Shown: positions 1 through 7,320 of the stretch, one piece after another
How the letters are laid out: each line of letters begins with the position of its first letter
Numbering within the stretch: the stretch's first letter is position 1
DNA from: an uncultured Alistipes sp.
GTDB lineage: Bacteria; Bacteroidota; Bacteroidia; Bacteroidales; Rikenellaceae
Length of the DNA: 25,745 nucleotides
NCBI GenBank assembly: GCA_900546065.1
Contig: URBK01000030.1
Location: 1-25,745 of the forward strand
Direction: 5' to 3'
Made by a program: the position numbers and the translations under genes
The notes under the pieces: model-generated
The model's input: the letters and a program-made list of their open reading frames with translations, nothing else
Told to the model about the DNA's origin: nothing
The model's database searches: none

Positions 1-51
1 CTGACCCCGTGCGTGACAGGCACGTATTCTAACCAGCTGAACTAACGCACC
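1..51 (-). tRNA. tRNA-Asp (GTC), 5' part only, cut by the window edge
   Basis: Read on the minus strand, the sequence starts at 51 with GGTGCGTTAGTTCAGCTGG, which has the acceptor 5' strand, T8 and D-arm of a bacterial tRNA. It continues into an anticodon arm with stem CGTGC/GCACG and loop CTGTCAC, which places anticodon GTC at 17-15, so the tRNA reads Asp codons. The variable loop begins at the edge; the T-arm and 3' acceptor strand lie outside the window. A well-formed promoter lies 19 nt upstream of the mature 5' end, so this gene is probably the first or only one in its transcript. Confidence 0.93.
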
Positions 52-69
52 TCTTTTGGTTTGCGAGTG

Positions 70-100
70 CAAAAATAATACAAAATTCGCAATCTGCAAA
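70..100 (-). promoter_or_regulatory. Promoter of the tRNA-Asp gene
   Basis: On the minus strand there is TTTG at 100-97, a 19-nt spacer, then TATTTTTG at 77-70. This matches the Bacteroidota primary sigma factor pattern (TTTG at -33, TAnnTTTG at -7). Transcription would start near 63, leaving about 12 nt of leader before the tRNA. Confidence 0.75.
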
Positions 101-176
101 CTTTATCCCTCTTTTTTCTTGCGCTTCATAAATATATTTTGGTTCCCATAATGCCTTCGCTTACGGCAAGCAATTC

Positions 177-869
177 TTACGCGGTGGGCTGAAGATTTTC
201 CGTTGCGGGGCCGAGCGTTGTCTCGACCATACGATCGACATCCGTACGATCGTCCGTATTAAGCAGCAGGTAACCCACTTGCGTCAGTGCACGACGTTTC
301 CATTGACGTATGAAGTCGTCATAACGTTCGCCATCCTCCAGCAGCAGTGTTTCGATCAGGTTGCGCGTAAGAGTGGGGAATATAACCAGCGAATAGAAGG
401 TCAGGAAGAAATCCCGCAACGGCACACGCCGCAACTCGCCACGTTGTATTTCGTCCACAAGCCGCCGTTTGATCGTGCAGATGTACCCCTCGACCTCCAG
501 TTCATGCAGGACACGTATCAGATGGTGTACGTCGCGCTGGATCTCCCCTATGATGAACTGCGGCAGAGCCGGATTTGCCCGAAACAGCGCCATATATTCG
601 TCGATGACGGCATTCAACCGCTCCATAAAGGGGGTCTCCTTCTCCAGAATGACCTGTATGCGCGGGAATATCTCCCGCACTATATCGGCGAATATCGCCT
701 GAAAGAGACGGTCCTTCGTGCGGAAATAGTAGTGCAGCGTCGAGCGTTTTATGCCTGCCGCCGCCGCTATGTCGCTCATACTTGCATCGGCATATCCCTT
801 CTCGATAAACAATGCGCGCGCCGCCTCCACGATACGCGCCTCTATGCAGTCAGCAGGTTCACTTCGCAT
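177..869 (-). CDS. TetR/AcrR-family transcriptional regulator
   Basis: This 230-residue protein is a typical TetR-family DNA-binding repressor. The N-terminal helix-turn-helix domain covers about residues 10-60 and contains the family hallmark KRSTLHYYFRTKDRLF around residues 41-56. The remaining helical part is the ligand and dimer domain, too variable to name a ligand. The start ATG overlaps the last 11 nt of the upstream activase gene and has an AGGAGG sequence 5 nt before it, so the two genes are co-transcribed and probably translationally coupled. A regulator made from the same mRNA as an acyl-CoA-linked enzyme may sense a metabolite of that pathway and repress its own operon; this is inference. 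A palindromic cluster at the operon promoter is the obvious candidate operator. Confidence 0.92.
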   Translation of the reverse strand: MRSEPADCIEARIVEAARALFIEKGYADASMSDIAAAAGIKRSTLHYYFRTKDRLFQAIFADIVREIFPRIQVILEKETPFMERLNAVIDEYMALFRANPALPQFIIGEIQRDVHHLIRVLHELEVEGYICTIKRRLVDEIQRGELRRVPLRDFFLTFYSLVIFPTLTRNLIETLLLEDGERYDDFIRQWKRRALTQVGYLLLNTDDRTDVDRMVETTLGPATENLQPTA

Positions 870-3800
870 CGCTGCCTCCTTTCTTCAGATTGTCGATGAA
901 CAGCAGCAGACGGTTGGTGATATTCACGTCGCTGACACTGCCGTCGAAGTCCAACGACAGGAGATTCATCTGCGGATACAGGGTCTTGATACGTTTCTCG
1001 ACACCTTTGGCCACGATATGGTTCGCAATACATCCGAATGGCTGCAGGCTTACGACGTTGTTCACGCCGCTCGCGGCAAAGGTCGCAATCTCACCCGGCA
1101 GAAGCCACCCCTCGCCGAAACGCGCATTGAGCGATATGATCTTCGATGCGGCGGCCGCCTCATGGTATATGTTGCCCAGAGGGCGGAAGTATTCGAAACT
1201 CGATGCCGCGGCATTGTAACTGTCGATTATGCCCTGCATCCATGCGAATATGCGCCGCATGAGCCAATCCGGTATGCGCGACTTCTCAAGACCCGTACGC
1301 AACTTGACGTCACGGTTAACGAAGCCCTGCATGAAGAAGTCCGCCAACACGGGCGACACCACCTCGATCTTCTGCTCGACCAGCCAATCGGTAAGTCCCT
1401 TTTGTGCAAAGGGGTTGAACTTGAGGTATATCTCCCCTACTATTCCGACCTTGGGACGATCTACGCCCGAAGGTACTATATGCGAGAACTCCCCGGCTGC
1501 ACGCACAAGCAGGTCTCGGAACGAAGCTATCTGCCGTCCCTCCGACCTCTCGCGGATGATCTTGACGGCCTCGGCCATATATTTGTCGCGCAGGGCTGCA
1601 GCGGCTCCGGGTGTCGTTTCACGCGCAGCCGCAGGATAGTATAACCGCGCAAGACAGTCGGTGAAGATCACCGATCCCACGGCCGAACGCAGCAGTTTGC
1701 GCCACGGTATCTTGAATCCGGGCTGATCGTTCTTCAGACCGCTTCCCGGGGCTACCGATATTACGGGCACATTGGCATATCCGGCCTCCACCAGCGCCTT
1801 CTTTATAAGCGATATGTAGTTGCTGGCGCGGCACTGGCCTCCCGTCTGAGAGATGGCCACGGCAGTGTTTTCAATGTCATAACGGCCCGACTGCAACGCC
1901 GTGATCATATCGCCCACGATAAGCGTCGCGGGATAGCATATCTCGTTGTTGGCATACTTGAGTCCCATCTCGGCCGTATATGCCGAGCTGGCGGGCAGAC
2001 TCTCCACCTCGTAGCCCGCACGCGCCACGATATGCGGTATCAGCGGCGAGATGAATGGCGTGAAGAATGGGATCAATATCTTGCGGTGACGGTCCTTCTC
2101 GCCAAATACGGGCGTCGTGACAAACGGACGCGTCTCCGAGCGATGGCAGTGGCCCAGCTTGAGGCTCTCGATAAGCGAGCGCACGCGCAACTTCAGCGAG
2201 CCGATATTGCTGACGTCGTCGATCTTCAGCAGAGCGAAACTCTTGCCGTATCGGCCCAGCAGATCGCGCACCTCGTCCGTAAGCAGTGCATCGGGTCCGC
2301 AGCCGAACGAGGTCATCTGCACGAACTGCACATCGCTGCTCTGACGCACACACCACTCCGCCGCACGCAGGATACGGTTCGGGTAAGCCCATTGCGAAAC
2401 GAAATGCGTATCGCCGATCTCGATCTGTTCGTCACGTACGATGTCGTCCGTAATAACATCCACACCCATCGAGGCGATCATATCCGAGAGTTTGTGCTGT
2501 ATGAGCGGATCGGCATGGTATGGACGTCCCGCAAGTACTATTGTCAGACGTCCTGCCGCACGGCTCGCAGCCACGATATTCTCATCCGCCGCCTTCATCC
2601 GCCGTGTAAACGATCGGTATTCGTTCAACGCAAGACGGAAAGCCTTGACGGCAGTTTTGCGGTCTACGCCCAGCGTACGCAGATAATCTACGCACTGGCG
2701 GCGCAGCAACTTCTCCGAGCGGAACGATACCGTCGGAGTGTCGAGCGGTACGGGGAGCTTCTCGACGCTGCGCACGACATCCGAATATCCCGACACAATC
2801 GGGCAGTTGTAGCTGTTGACGGCCTTGCTGTCCTCCGAACGCTCGTATATGACATAAGGCATAAGTATGCGGTCGACACCCTGCGCTGCAAGTGTAGCTA
2901 TATGGCTGTGCACCAGCTTGGCCGGGAAGCAGATGTTGTCTGACATAACCTTGCGCACGTTGTTCTCGTATGCGGCCATGTTAGACGCCTCCGAGAGTAC
3001 GACACGTATGCCACAATTATACAGTAGAGTGTGCCAAAAAGGATACTCCTCATACATATTCAGACAACGCGGGATGCCTATGGTCATACGGCCGTCCCTA
3101 CGTTCGGGACGGTCGAACAGCAGATGCAGTTTCTCGGCGTAGGCATTGCTGCCCTGCACGTCGTAGCTGCCGCGGTTCGAGAAGTGGCGCTCGCATTTGT
3201 TGCCCGAGAAGTAGCTGTTGCCGTTGGCAAAACGGTACCGCGTAACCATACACTGGTTTTCGCATCCGTGGCACTGTATCGTCTGCGATGTGTACGAAGC
3301 CGCATCGACAAGACTTTCCAGAGGCGCACCCTCGACCGCTCTGTCGCGGGCATAAAGAGCGCATCCGAACGCACCCATCAGTTCGGGACGTTCGCTGCGG
3401 AAGACCTCGCGGTCGGTCAGACGTTCGAAGGCGCGCACTACGGCATCGTTTCGCATCGTACCGCCCTGAACCACAACGCGATCCCCAAGTTCATCCGCAC
3501 TGCGGAACTTGAGAACCTTATAGAGGCAGTTCTTTACCACCGAGTATGACAAGCCGGCCGCGATATCGGCAATCGACGCCCCTTCGCGCAACACCTGCTT
3601 GACCTTCGAGTTCATGAAGACCGTGCAGCGCGTACCCAGATCGCACGGGAACTCCGCCGTGCAGGCCAGCGCCGCGAACTCCGACACCTTGTATCCGAGG
3701 CTCTTGGCAAAGGTCTCGATGAAGGATCCGCATCCCGACGAGCAGGCCTCGTTGATCTCCATGCGGGTCAGCACGCCGCGGTCGACAAAGATGGCCTTGA

Positions 3801-5088
3801 TGTCCTGACCTCCGATGTCGAGTATGAACGACACGTCGGGCGTGATTTCACGTGCGGCGATATAGTGTGCGATAGTCTCGATTATGCCGTAGTCGAGATG
3901 GAAGGCAGCCTTTATGAGGTCCTCGCCATATCCGGTCGAGCAGCCGCCGCAAATGACGGGCTCCGTCCCCGCAGTCGCACAATCTTCGAGCAGCTTGCGC
4001 AAGCCTCGCTCCACGGCCGCCACGGGATTTCCCTCGTTGGGCGTATAGTATGAGAAAAGGAGGCGCTTGTCCCGATCCATGGCCACGATCTTGGTGGTCG
4101 TCGAACCCGAATCTATACCCAGAAACATCTCCATGCGTCCCGCATGCAGCGGCGCAGGCGCCATCAGATGGTTGCCCTTGGATTTGCGCCACGTCTCCAA
4201 CTCCTCGCCGTTGGCGAAGATCGGCGGCAGCGACGCATACGAGCGCATACCGTGCGGGGCATTCTTGGCGATGTGGGCGTTCCACTCCGCAGCCGTCATG
4301 CACTGCTCGCCCTGAGCCATCAGCGCTGCGCCCCATGCCGGCAGCAGTTGGGCATCCGACGGAACCACCACCTGCTCGTCCGTCAGGTGGAGGTAGTCGA
4401 TGAACGCCTTGCGCAACGATGGCAGGAAGGCCAGCGGCCCGCCGCAGAAGAGCACCGGAGTGCGTATGTCACAGCCGTGCGACAGCGTAACAACGGTCTG
4501 TACGGCCACGGCATGGAATATCGACGCGGCAAGATCCTCGCGCGAGGCGTTCTTGGCCGCAAGATTCTGTATATCGGTCTTGGCAAATACGCCGCAGCGC
4601 GACGCTATGGGATAGATGTGTGTCGCATTGCGCGCCAGTTCGTCCAGACCCTCGGGCGTAGTGTTGAGCAACACCGCCATCTGGTCGATGAAGGCACCCG
4701 TACCGCCGGCACAGTTGCCGTTCATACGCATGTCGGGTGCGCCGCCGTCATTGAGGAATACCACCTTGGCATCCTCACCGCCGATGTCGATGATGGTAGC
4801 CGCCGCGGGATAGTACCGCTTCACGTAAGCCGTGGATGCGACCACCTCCTGTATGAAGTCGATCTTGCTGCGCTCGGCAATACCCAAACCGACGGATCCC
4901 GTAACGTTCAACCGCATGCGCCCATCCTTCAGACGCTCCCCTATCTCGGCAAATACGGCCGCAAGCGTCTGTGGTACATGAGCGTTGTGACGTTCGTATT
5001 TCGAATAACACACGTGACCCGCGTCATCCAGAACGACGGCCTTCACGGTCGTCGATCCGATATCGAGTCCCATCCTGTAATCTGCCAT
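859..5088 (-). CDS. Double-domain 2-hydroxyacyl-CoA dehydratase activase-like ATPase (BadF/BcrA type, DUF2229 fusion)
   Basis: This 1409-residue cytoplasmic protein carries two ASKHA-fold ATPase domains of the BadF/BadG/BcrA/HgdC class. The first begins with DIGSTTVKAVVLDD (9-22) and has IGGEDAK (102-108). The second begins with GIDSGSTTTKIVAMD (324-338) and has IGGQDIK (425-431). Both keep the cysteines that in HgdC bind the dimer-bridging 4Fe-4S cluster: C126 and C165, and C449 and C488. A CHGCENQC motif (606-613) plus C632 could bind another metal centre. A DUF2229-like region follows from about 665, then a long C-terminal part with FGCGPDALLTDE and conserved cysteines reminiscent of dehydratase subunits. 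Known short activases use ATP to inject an electron into 2-hydroxyacyl-CoA dehydratases or benzoyl-CoA reductases. These long fused relatives are widespread in anaerobes, but I know of no established substrate. No dehydratase subunits are in the window. Confidence 0.9.
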   Translation of the reverse strand: MADYRMGLDIGSTTVKAVVLDDAGHVCYSKYERHNAHVPQTLAAVFAEIGERLKDGRMRLNVTGSVGLGIAERSKIDFIQEVVASTAYVKRYYPAAATIIDIGGEDAKVVFLNDGGAPDMRMNGNCAGGTGAFIDQMAVLLNTTPEGLDELARNATHIYPIASRCGVFAKTDIQNLAAKNASREDLAASIFHAVAVQTVVTLSHGCDIRTPVLFCGGPLAFLPSLRKAFIDYLHLTDEQVVVPSDAQLLPAWGAALMAQGEQCMTAAEWNAHIAKNAPHGMRSYASLPPIFANGEELETWRKSKGNHLMAPAPLHAGRMEMFLGIDSGSTTTKIVAMDRDKRLLFSYYTPNEGNPVAAVERGLRKLLEDCATAGTEPVICGGCSTGYGEDLIKAAFHLDYGIIETIAHYIAAREITPDVSFILDIGGQDIKAIFVDRGVLTRMEINEACSSGCGSFIETFAKSLGYKVSEFAALACTAEFPCDLGTRCTVFMNSKVKQVLREGASIADIAAGLSYSVVKNCLYKVLKFRSADELGDRVVVQGGTMRNDAVVRAFERLTDREVFRSERPELMGAFGCALYARDRAVEGAPLESLVDAASYTSQTIQCHGCENQCMVTRYRFANGNSYFSGNKCERHFSNRGSYDVQGSNAYAEKLHLLFDRPERRDGRMTIGIPRCLNMYEEYPFWHTLLYNCGIRVVLSEASNMAAYENNVRKVMSDNICFPAKLVHSHIATLAAQGVDRILMPYVIYERSEDSKAVNSYNCPIVSGYSDVVRSVEKLPVPLDTPTVSFRSEKLLRRQCVDYLRTLGVDRKTAVKAFRLALNEYRSFTRRMKAADENIVAASRAAGRLTIVLAGRPYHADPLIQHKLSDMIASMGVDVITDDIVRDEQIEIGDTHFVSQWAYPNRILRAAEWCVRQSSDVQFVQMTSFGCGPDALLTDEVRDLLGRYGKSFALLKIDDVSNIGSLKLRVRSLIESLKLGHCHRSETRPFVTTPVFGEKDRHRKILIPFFTPFISPLIPHIVARAGYEVESLPASSAYTAEMGLKYANNEICYPATLIVGDMITALQSGRYDIENTAVAISQTGGQCRASNYISLIKKALVEAGYANVPVISVAPGSGLKNDQPGFKIPWRKLLRSAVGSVIFTDCLARLYYPAAARETTPGAAAALRDKYMAEAVKIIRERSEGRQIASFRDLLVRAAGEFSHIVPSGVDRPKVGIVGEIYLKFNPFAQKGLTDWLVEQKIEVVSPVLADFFMQGFVNRDVKLRTGLEKSRIPDWLMRRIFAWMQGIIDSYNAAASSFEYFRPLGNIYHEAAAASKIISLNARFGEGWLLPGEIATFAASGVNNVVSLQPFGCIANHIVAKGVEKRIKTLYPQMNLLSLDFDGSVSDVNITNRLLLFIDNLKKGGSDAK
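875..880 (-). promoter_or_regulatory. Strong Shine-Dalgarno site of the TetR gene
   Basis: AGGAGG is read on the minus strand 5 nt before the ATG at 869, inside the activase codons for its tail. It supports the chosen TetR start. Such a full anti-SD match is unusual in Bacteroidota, which mostly rely on A-rich, unstructured leaders. Confidence 0.6.
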
Positions 5089-5190
5089 ATATAGATAATT
5101 TTATCCTTAATCAAACCCTTCGCGGCAGCAAGCCACCCAAAGCGCTGTTGCGACAAGCCATCCGCCACGCCTGCCACTATGCCGACGCCA

Positions 5191-5227
5191 CATGCTGACT
5201 ACGATGTCTGACACGTGTGTCAGCATG
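5191..5227. promoter_or_regulatory. Candidate TetR operator: nested inverted repeats
   Basis: A perfect 9-bp inverted repeat, CATGCTGAC (5191-5199) and GTCAGCATG (5219-5227), encloses a second inverted repeat, CTGACA (5208-5213) and TGTCAG (5218-5223), with CGTG between. CTGAC therefore occurs three times: two forward half-sites and one inverted. The cluster lies immediately downstream of the -7 element of the activase-TetR operon, where a bound repressor would block initiation or escape. Assignment to the co-encoded TetR protein is inference from position and symmetry. Confidence 0.55.
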
Positions 5228-5235
5228 CAAAAATA
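5228..5235 (-). promoter_or_regulatory. -7 element of the activase-TetR operon promoter
   Basis: TATTTTTG is read on the minus strand and fits TAnnTTTG. The upstream -33 element is weak (TGTG near 5261-5258, spacing slightly long). The start would be about 5221, inside the palindromic cluster, giving a leader of roughly 130 nt before the activase ATG at 5088. In that leader (5089-5190) I see no coding sequence or known riboswitch. Confidence 0.55.
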
Positions 5236-5292
5236 GATAAAATTATCCTACGATATTCACATTTAATAAGAATTTTATAGAATTATTACAAT

Positions 5293-5310
5293 GATACGGG
5301 AGCCCATACC
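5293..5310 (-). terminator. Possible terminator of the sensor kinase/LytTR operon
   Basis: Seven nucleotides after the response-regulator stop codon, the minus strand can form GGTATGGG/CCCGTATC with two G-U pairs and a very short loop, followed by the AT-rich ATTGTAATAATTC. The stem is imperfect and the U-tract is interrupted, so this is only a candidate. Confidence 0.35.
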
Positions 5311-5316
5311 GGCGCG

Positions 5317-6024
5317 TCAATCGCCCATGTGGGAGAGTATCTCGCACGTGAGTTCGGCATAATGCCTGCCGATAGGTATCGGGGCAGCACGCCCCGTAAT
5401 CTTGACTTCGCGTTTGGAGAAGTGTTCGACCCCATGCAGGGGGATTATGTACGAGCGGTGCACACGCAGGAACTGCGGCGAGGGCAGCATCTCCGACAGA
5501 GCGTTGATTCCCGTGCGCGAGAGGACATATCCTCCCGAGCGGCGCAATATCTTCACATAGTTGCCCATTGCCTCGACATACAGTATGTCGCCGTACGGTA
5601 TCGAGATGTTGTTGTACTCCTGCTTGACGACCAGATTATCCGTTTCATGACCGCGGCGTGCATCGATGCGTCGGCGCGCCTTGTCGATCGCCTGATCGAA
5701 ACGTTCGTATGCGAAAGGCTTGTGCAGGAAGTCGACCGCATCCAGATCGAAACCGTCAAGCGCATATTGGGCATGTGCCGTGATAAAGATGAAGCAACAT
5801 TCACACGGCAATGCTCCGGCAACATCCAAACCGCTGATGCTGTTCATCTCGATATCGAGCAGCACAAGATCTGGTTTCAACAGCCGTATCTGCTCTATAC
5901 CCACACGCGGCTCACTGAAGGTCTTAAGGTCAATATCGCCGCGCCGCTCGCAGAAGCGGCTTATGACCAACAGCGCCAACGGCTCATCGTCTATGGCTAT
6001 GCATGATATTCGCCTTGTCTTCAT
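5317..6024 (-). CDS. LytTR-family response regulator
   Basis: This 235-residue protein has an N-terminal receiver domain and a C-terminal LytTR DNA-binding domain. The receiver shows the acidic pair D12/D13, the phospho-acceptor D57 in LLDIEM, T82 and K102 in HKP, so it should be phosphorylatable. The LytTR domain spans about 135-235, including the typical ILYVEAMGNYVKI and FLRVHRSYIIP stretches. The ATG overlaps the upstream kinase stop codon by 4 nt (ATGA), so the two form a coupled two-component pair. LytTR proteins bind short direct repeats upstream of target genes. The nearest plausible target is the divergent RND efflux operon, which is inference from location. Confidence 0.93.
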   Translation of the reverse strand: MKTRRISCIAIDDEPLALLVISRFCERRGDIDLKTFSEPRVGIEQIRLLKPDLVLLDIEMNSISGLDVAGALPCECCFIFITAHAQYALDGFDLDAVDFLHKPFAYERFDQAIDKARRRIDARRGHETDNLVVKQEYNNISIPYGDILYVEAMGNYVKILRRSGGYVLSRTGINALSEMLPSPQFLRVHRSYIIPLHGVEHFSKREVKITGRAAPIPIGRHYAELTCEILSHMGD

Positions 6025-7028
6025 TGCAGCTTTATTGTCAATAAGATATGAAATTTGTGATCCCGTTGCGACACGTCAAGCGTAAAGCGGTCGGCATAGA
6101 GCAGTTCGAGACGCTTGCGACAGTTCTCGATACCTATTGCCGGCTCATTCTGCGGCGGGGTCTTCATCACGTCGTTCTCGGTCTCGAAACGCAGCGTCCC
6201 ATCATTGACGGCGATACGTATCGAGATGAGACAATCCTCATCCGAGGAGGTGCCGTACTTGAAGGCATTCTCGACAAACGTGATCAGGATCATGGGCGGG
6301 ATCTGTACGTCGCGCTCGTCCATCCTCACATCAAACTCGACCCGCGTGTGGCGGTTTAGACGCAGCGACTGCAGATCGACATATTGCCGTATGTAGTCTA
6401 TCTCGCTGCTGACGGGTATCGTGACCGAATTGGTGTGGGCATACATGTACCGCAATATGTTCGAGAACTTCATGAATGCCGACTCGGTCTTCTCCGACTT
6501 GGTTATGACAAGGCCGTAAAGAGCATTGAGCGTGTTGAACAGGAAATGCGGATTTATCTGAGCCTTATAGAGTGCCAGTTCGGCCTTGTTCTTCTCGGCC
6601 TCGATCTGCTGACGCGATATGATCTGGCGGAAAAGTTCTATCGTAAGCTCAATCGAGAGACTGAAACCGGTCACTATGAGGAAGAAAAACCACACTGTCT
6701 GCCGCCGTATTCGCTGACGCGTGGCCAGATCGAGTATGGCGTTGCGGTTGACGCTCTCCGACTGCGGGAAGTCGCCAACCAATATCGTGAGAAACACCAG
6801 TACCGCCACCACGGCCGCCACCTTCGCATAACGCCGCTGCATGATGAGCGACGGAATGTTGGATTTGCGGTAGATGAAATAGAGCAGGTAGAGGTACGCC
6901 ACGAACGTAACCAGAAACCACGCATTGTGGGCATACCACTTGTCCACCGGCACCAGCATGATGATCGCCGGCAATATGACCAGACAGAACAGCAGGTCGA
7001 TGCTTACGGTTATTTTGGTCGATTTCAT
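6021..7028 (-). CDS. LytS/YehU-type sensor histidine kinase
   Basis: From the ATG at 7028 the protein has 335 residues: four predicted transmembrane helices (about 11-27, 36-53, 68-86 and 111-130), a short helical linker, then the His_kinase domain with INPHFLFNTLNAL (phospho-accepting H161) and the ATP-binding FVENAFKYG (251-259). There is no large periplasmic sensor domain, so the signal is probably sensed within or close to the membrane. The reading frame stays open to an ATG at 7151, but a promoter at 7186-7156 would start transcription at about that point, and the residues between look non-natural. I therefore prefer 7028. It is co-transcribed with the LytTR regulator downstream by a 4-nt overlap. 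Confidence 0.9.
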   Translation of the reverse strand: MKSTKITVSIDLLFCLVILPAIIMLVPVDKWYAHNAWFLVTFVAYLYLLYFIYRKSNIPSLIMQRRYAKVAAVVAVLVFLTILVGDFPQSESVNRNAILDLATRQRIRRQTVWFFFLIVTGFSLSIELTIELFRQIISRQQIEAEKNKAELALYKAQINPHFLFNTLNALYGLVITKSEKTESAFMKFSNILRYMYAHTNSVTIPVSSEIDYIRQYVDLQSLRLNRHTRVEFDVRMDERDVQIPPMILITFVENAFKYGTSSDEDCLISIRIAVNDGTLRFETENDVMKTPPQNEPAIGIENCRKRLELLYADRFTLDVSQRDHKFHILLTIKLQ

Positions 7029-7050
7029 AACACTCGTCAAGGTATTCAGC

Positions 7051-7077
7051 CCATGTGCGGTACAGTCCGCACAATGG
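7051..7077 (-). other. Hairpin in the sensor-kinase mRNA leader
   Basis: On the minus strand CCAT-t-GTGCGG pairs with CCGCAC-ATGG around a 6-nt loop, making a 10-bp stem with one bulged base. It ends 22 nt before the kinase ATG and lies within the predicted leader of about 120 nt. It could affect translation or mRNA stability, or its DNA symmetry could be a protein-binding site. No match to a known riboswitch is apparent. Confidence 0.45.
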
Positions 7078-7155
7078 CCTCGCGAACAGAGATCAAAAAC
7101 CAATTTCGCATGAAATTTCCATTCGCGTAAGGCAGCCGAACCAGATGCCACATGA

Positions 7156-7186
7156 CAAAGTTAATCTTTTGAATACAAATTTCCAA
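7156..7186 (-). promoter_or_regulatory. Promoter of the sensor kinase/LytTR operon
   Basis: On the minus strand there is TTG at 7186-7184, a 20-nt spacer and TAACTTTG at 7163-7156, a good Bacteroidota promoter. The predicted start near 7149 rules against the upstream ATG at 7151 and gives a leader of about 120 nt. A sequence matching the LytTR box consensus, AAAGTTAAT on the plus strand (7157-7165), overlaps the -7 element, which would allow autoregulation. Confidence 0.7.
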
Positions 7187-7233
7187 TCCCCCGGCGCACG
7201 TTAGACATCACATTTCGGCCGTCCGTCAACACA

Positions 7234-7265
7234 TTTGTGTTTATTAATAAAAAATGTTAATTTTG
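7234..7265 (+). promoter_or_regulatory. Promoter of the RND efflux operon
   Basis: TTTG (7234-7237), a 20-nt spacer and TAATTTTG (7258-7265) match the Bacteroidota consensus very well. The start should be near 7272, about 49 nt before the adaptor ATG. It diverges from the sensor kinase promoter about 70 bp away, so both share one regulatory region. Confidence 0.8.
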
Positions 7266-7278
7266 TACGTTAATTAAC
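7253..7278. promoter_or_regulatory. Candidate operator over the RND promoter start site
   Basis: AATGTTAAT (7253-7261) and TACGTTAAT (7266-7274) form a direct repeat with a 13-bp period. The second copy matches the published LytTR box pattern [TA][AC][CA]GTTN[AG][TG] at all nine positions and the first at eight. The second also belongs to a perfect 10-bp palindrome, GTTAATTAAC (7269-7278), at the predicted +1. The 4-bp gap is shorter than the 12-13 bp usual for LytTR sites, so a different regulator is possible. Confidence 0.4.
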
Positions 7279-7320
7279 CAGAGGAAAATCCAATAAACGT
7301 CAAAAATAATACGCATCGTA

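Noticed and set aside
140..176. Short inverted repeat TGCC...GGCA after the TetR gene as a terminator
   Set aside because: It has only a 4-bp stem with a 9-nt loop and no proper U-tract.
7029..7151. N-terminal extension of the sensor kinase to the ATG at 7151
   Set aside because: A good promoter predicts a transcript start at about 7149, the extension lacks membrane or domain character, and the natural first helix follows the ATG at 7028.
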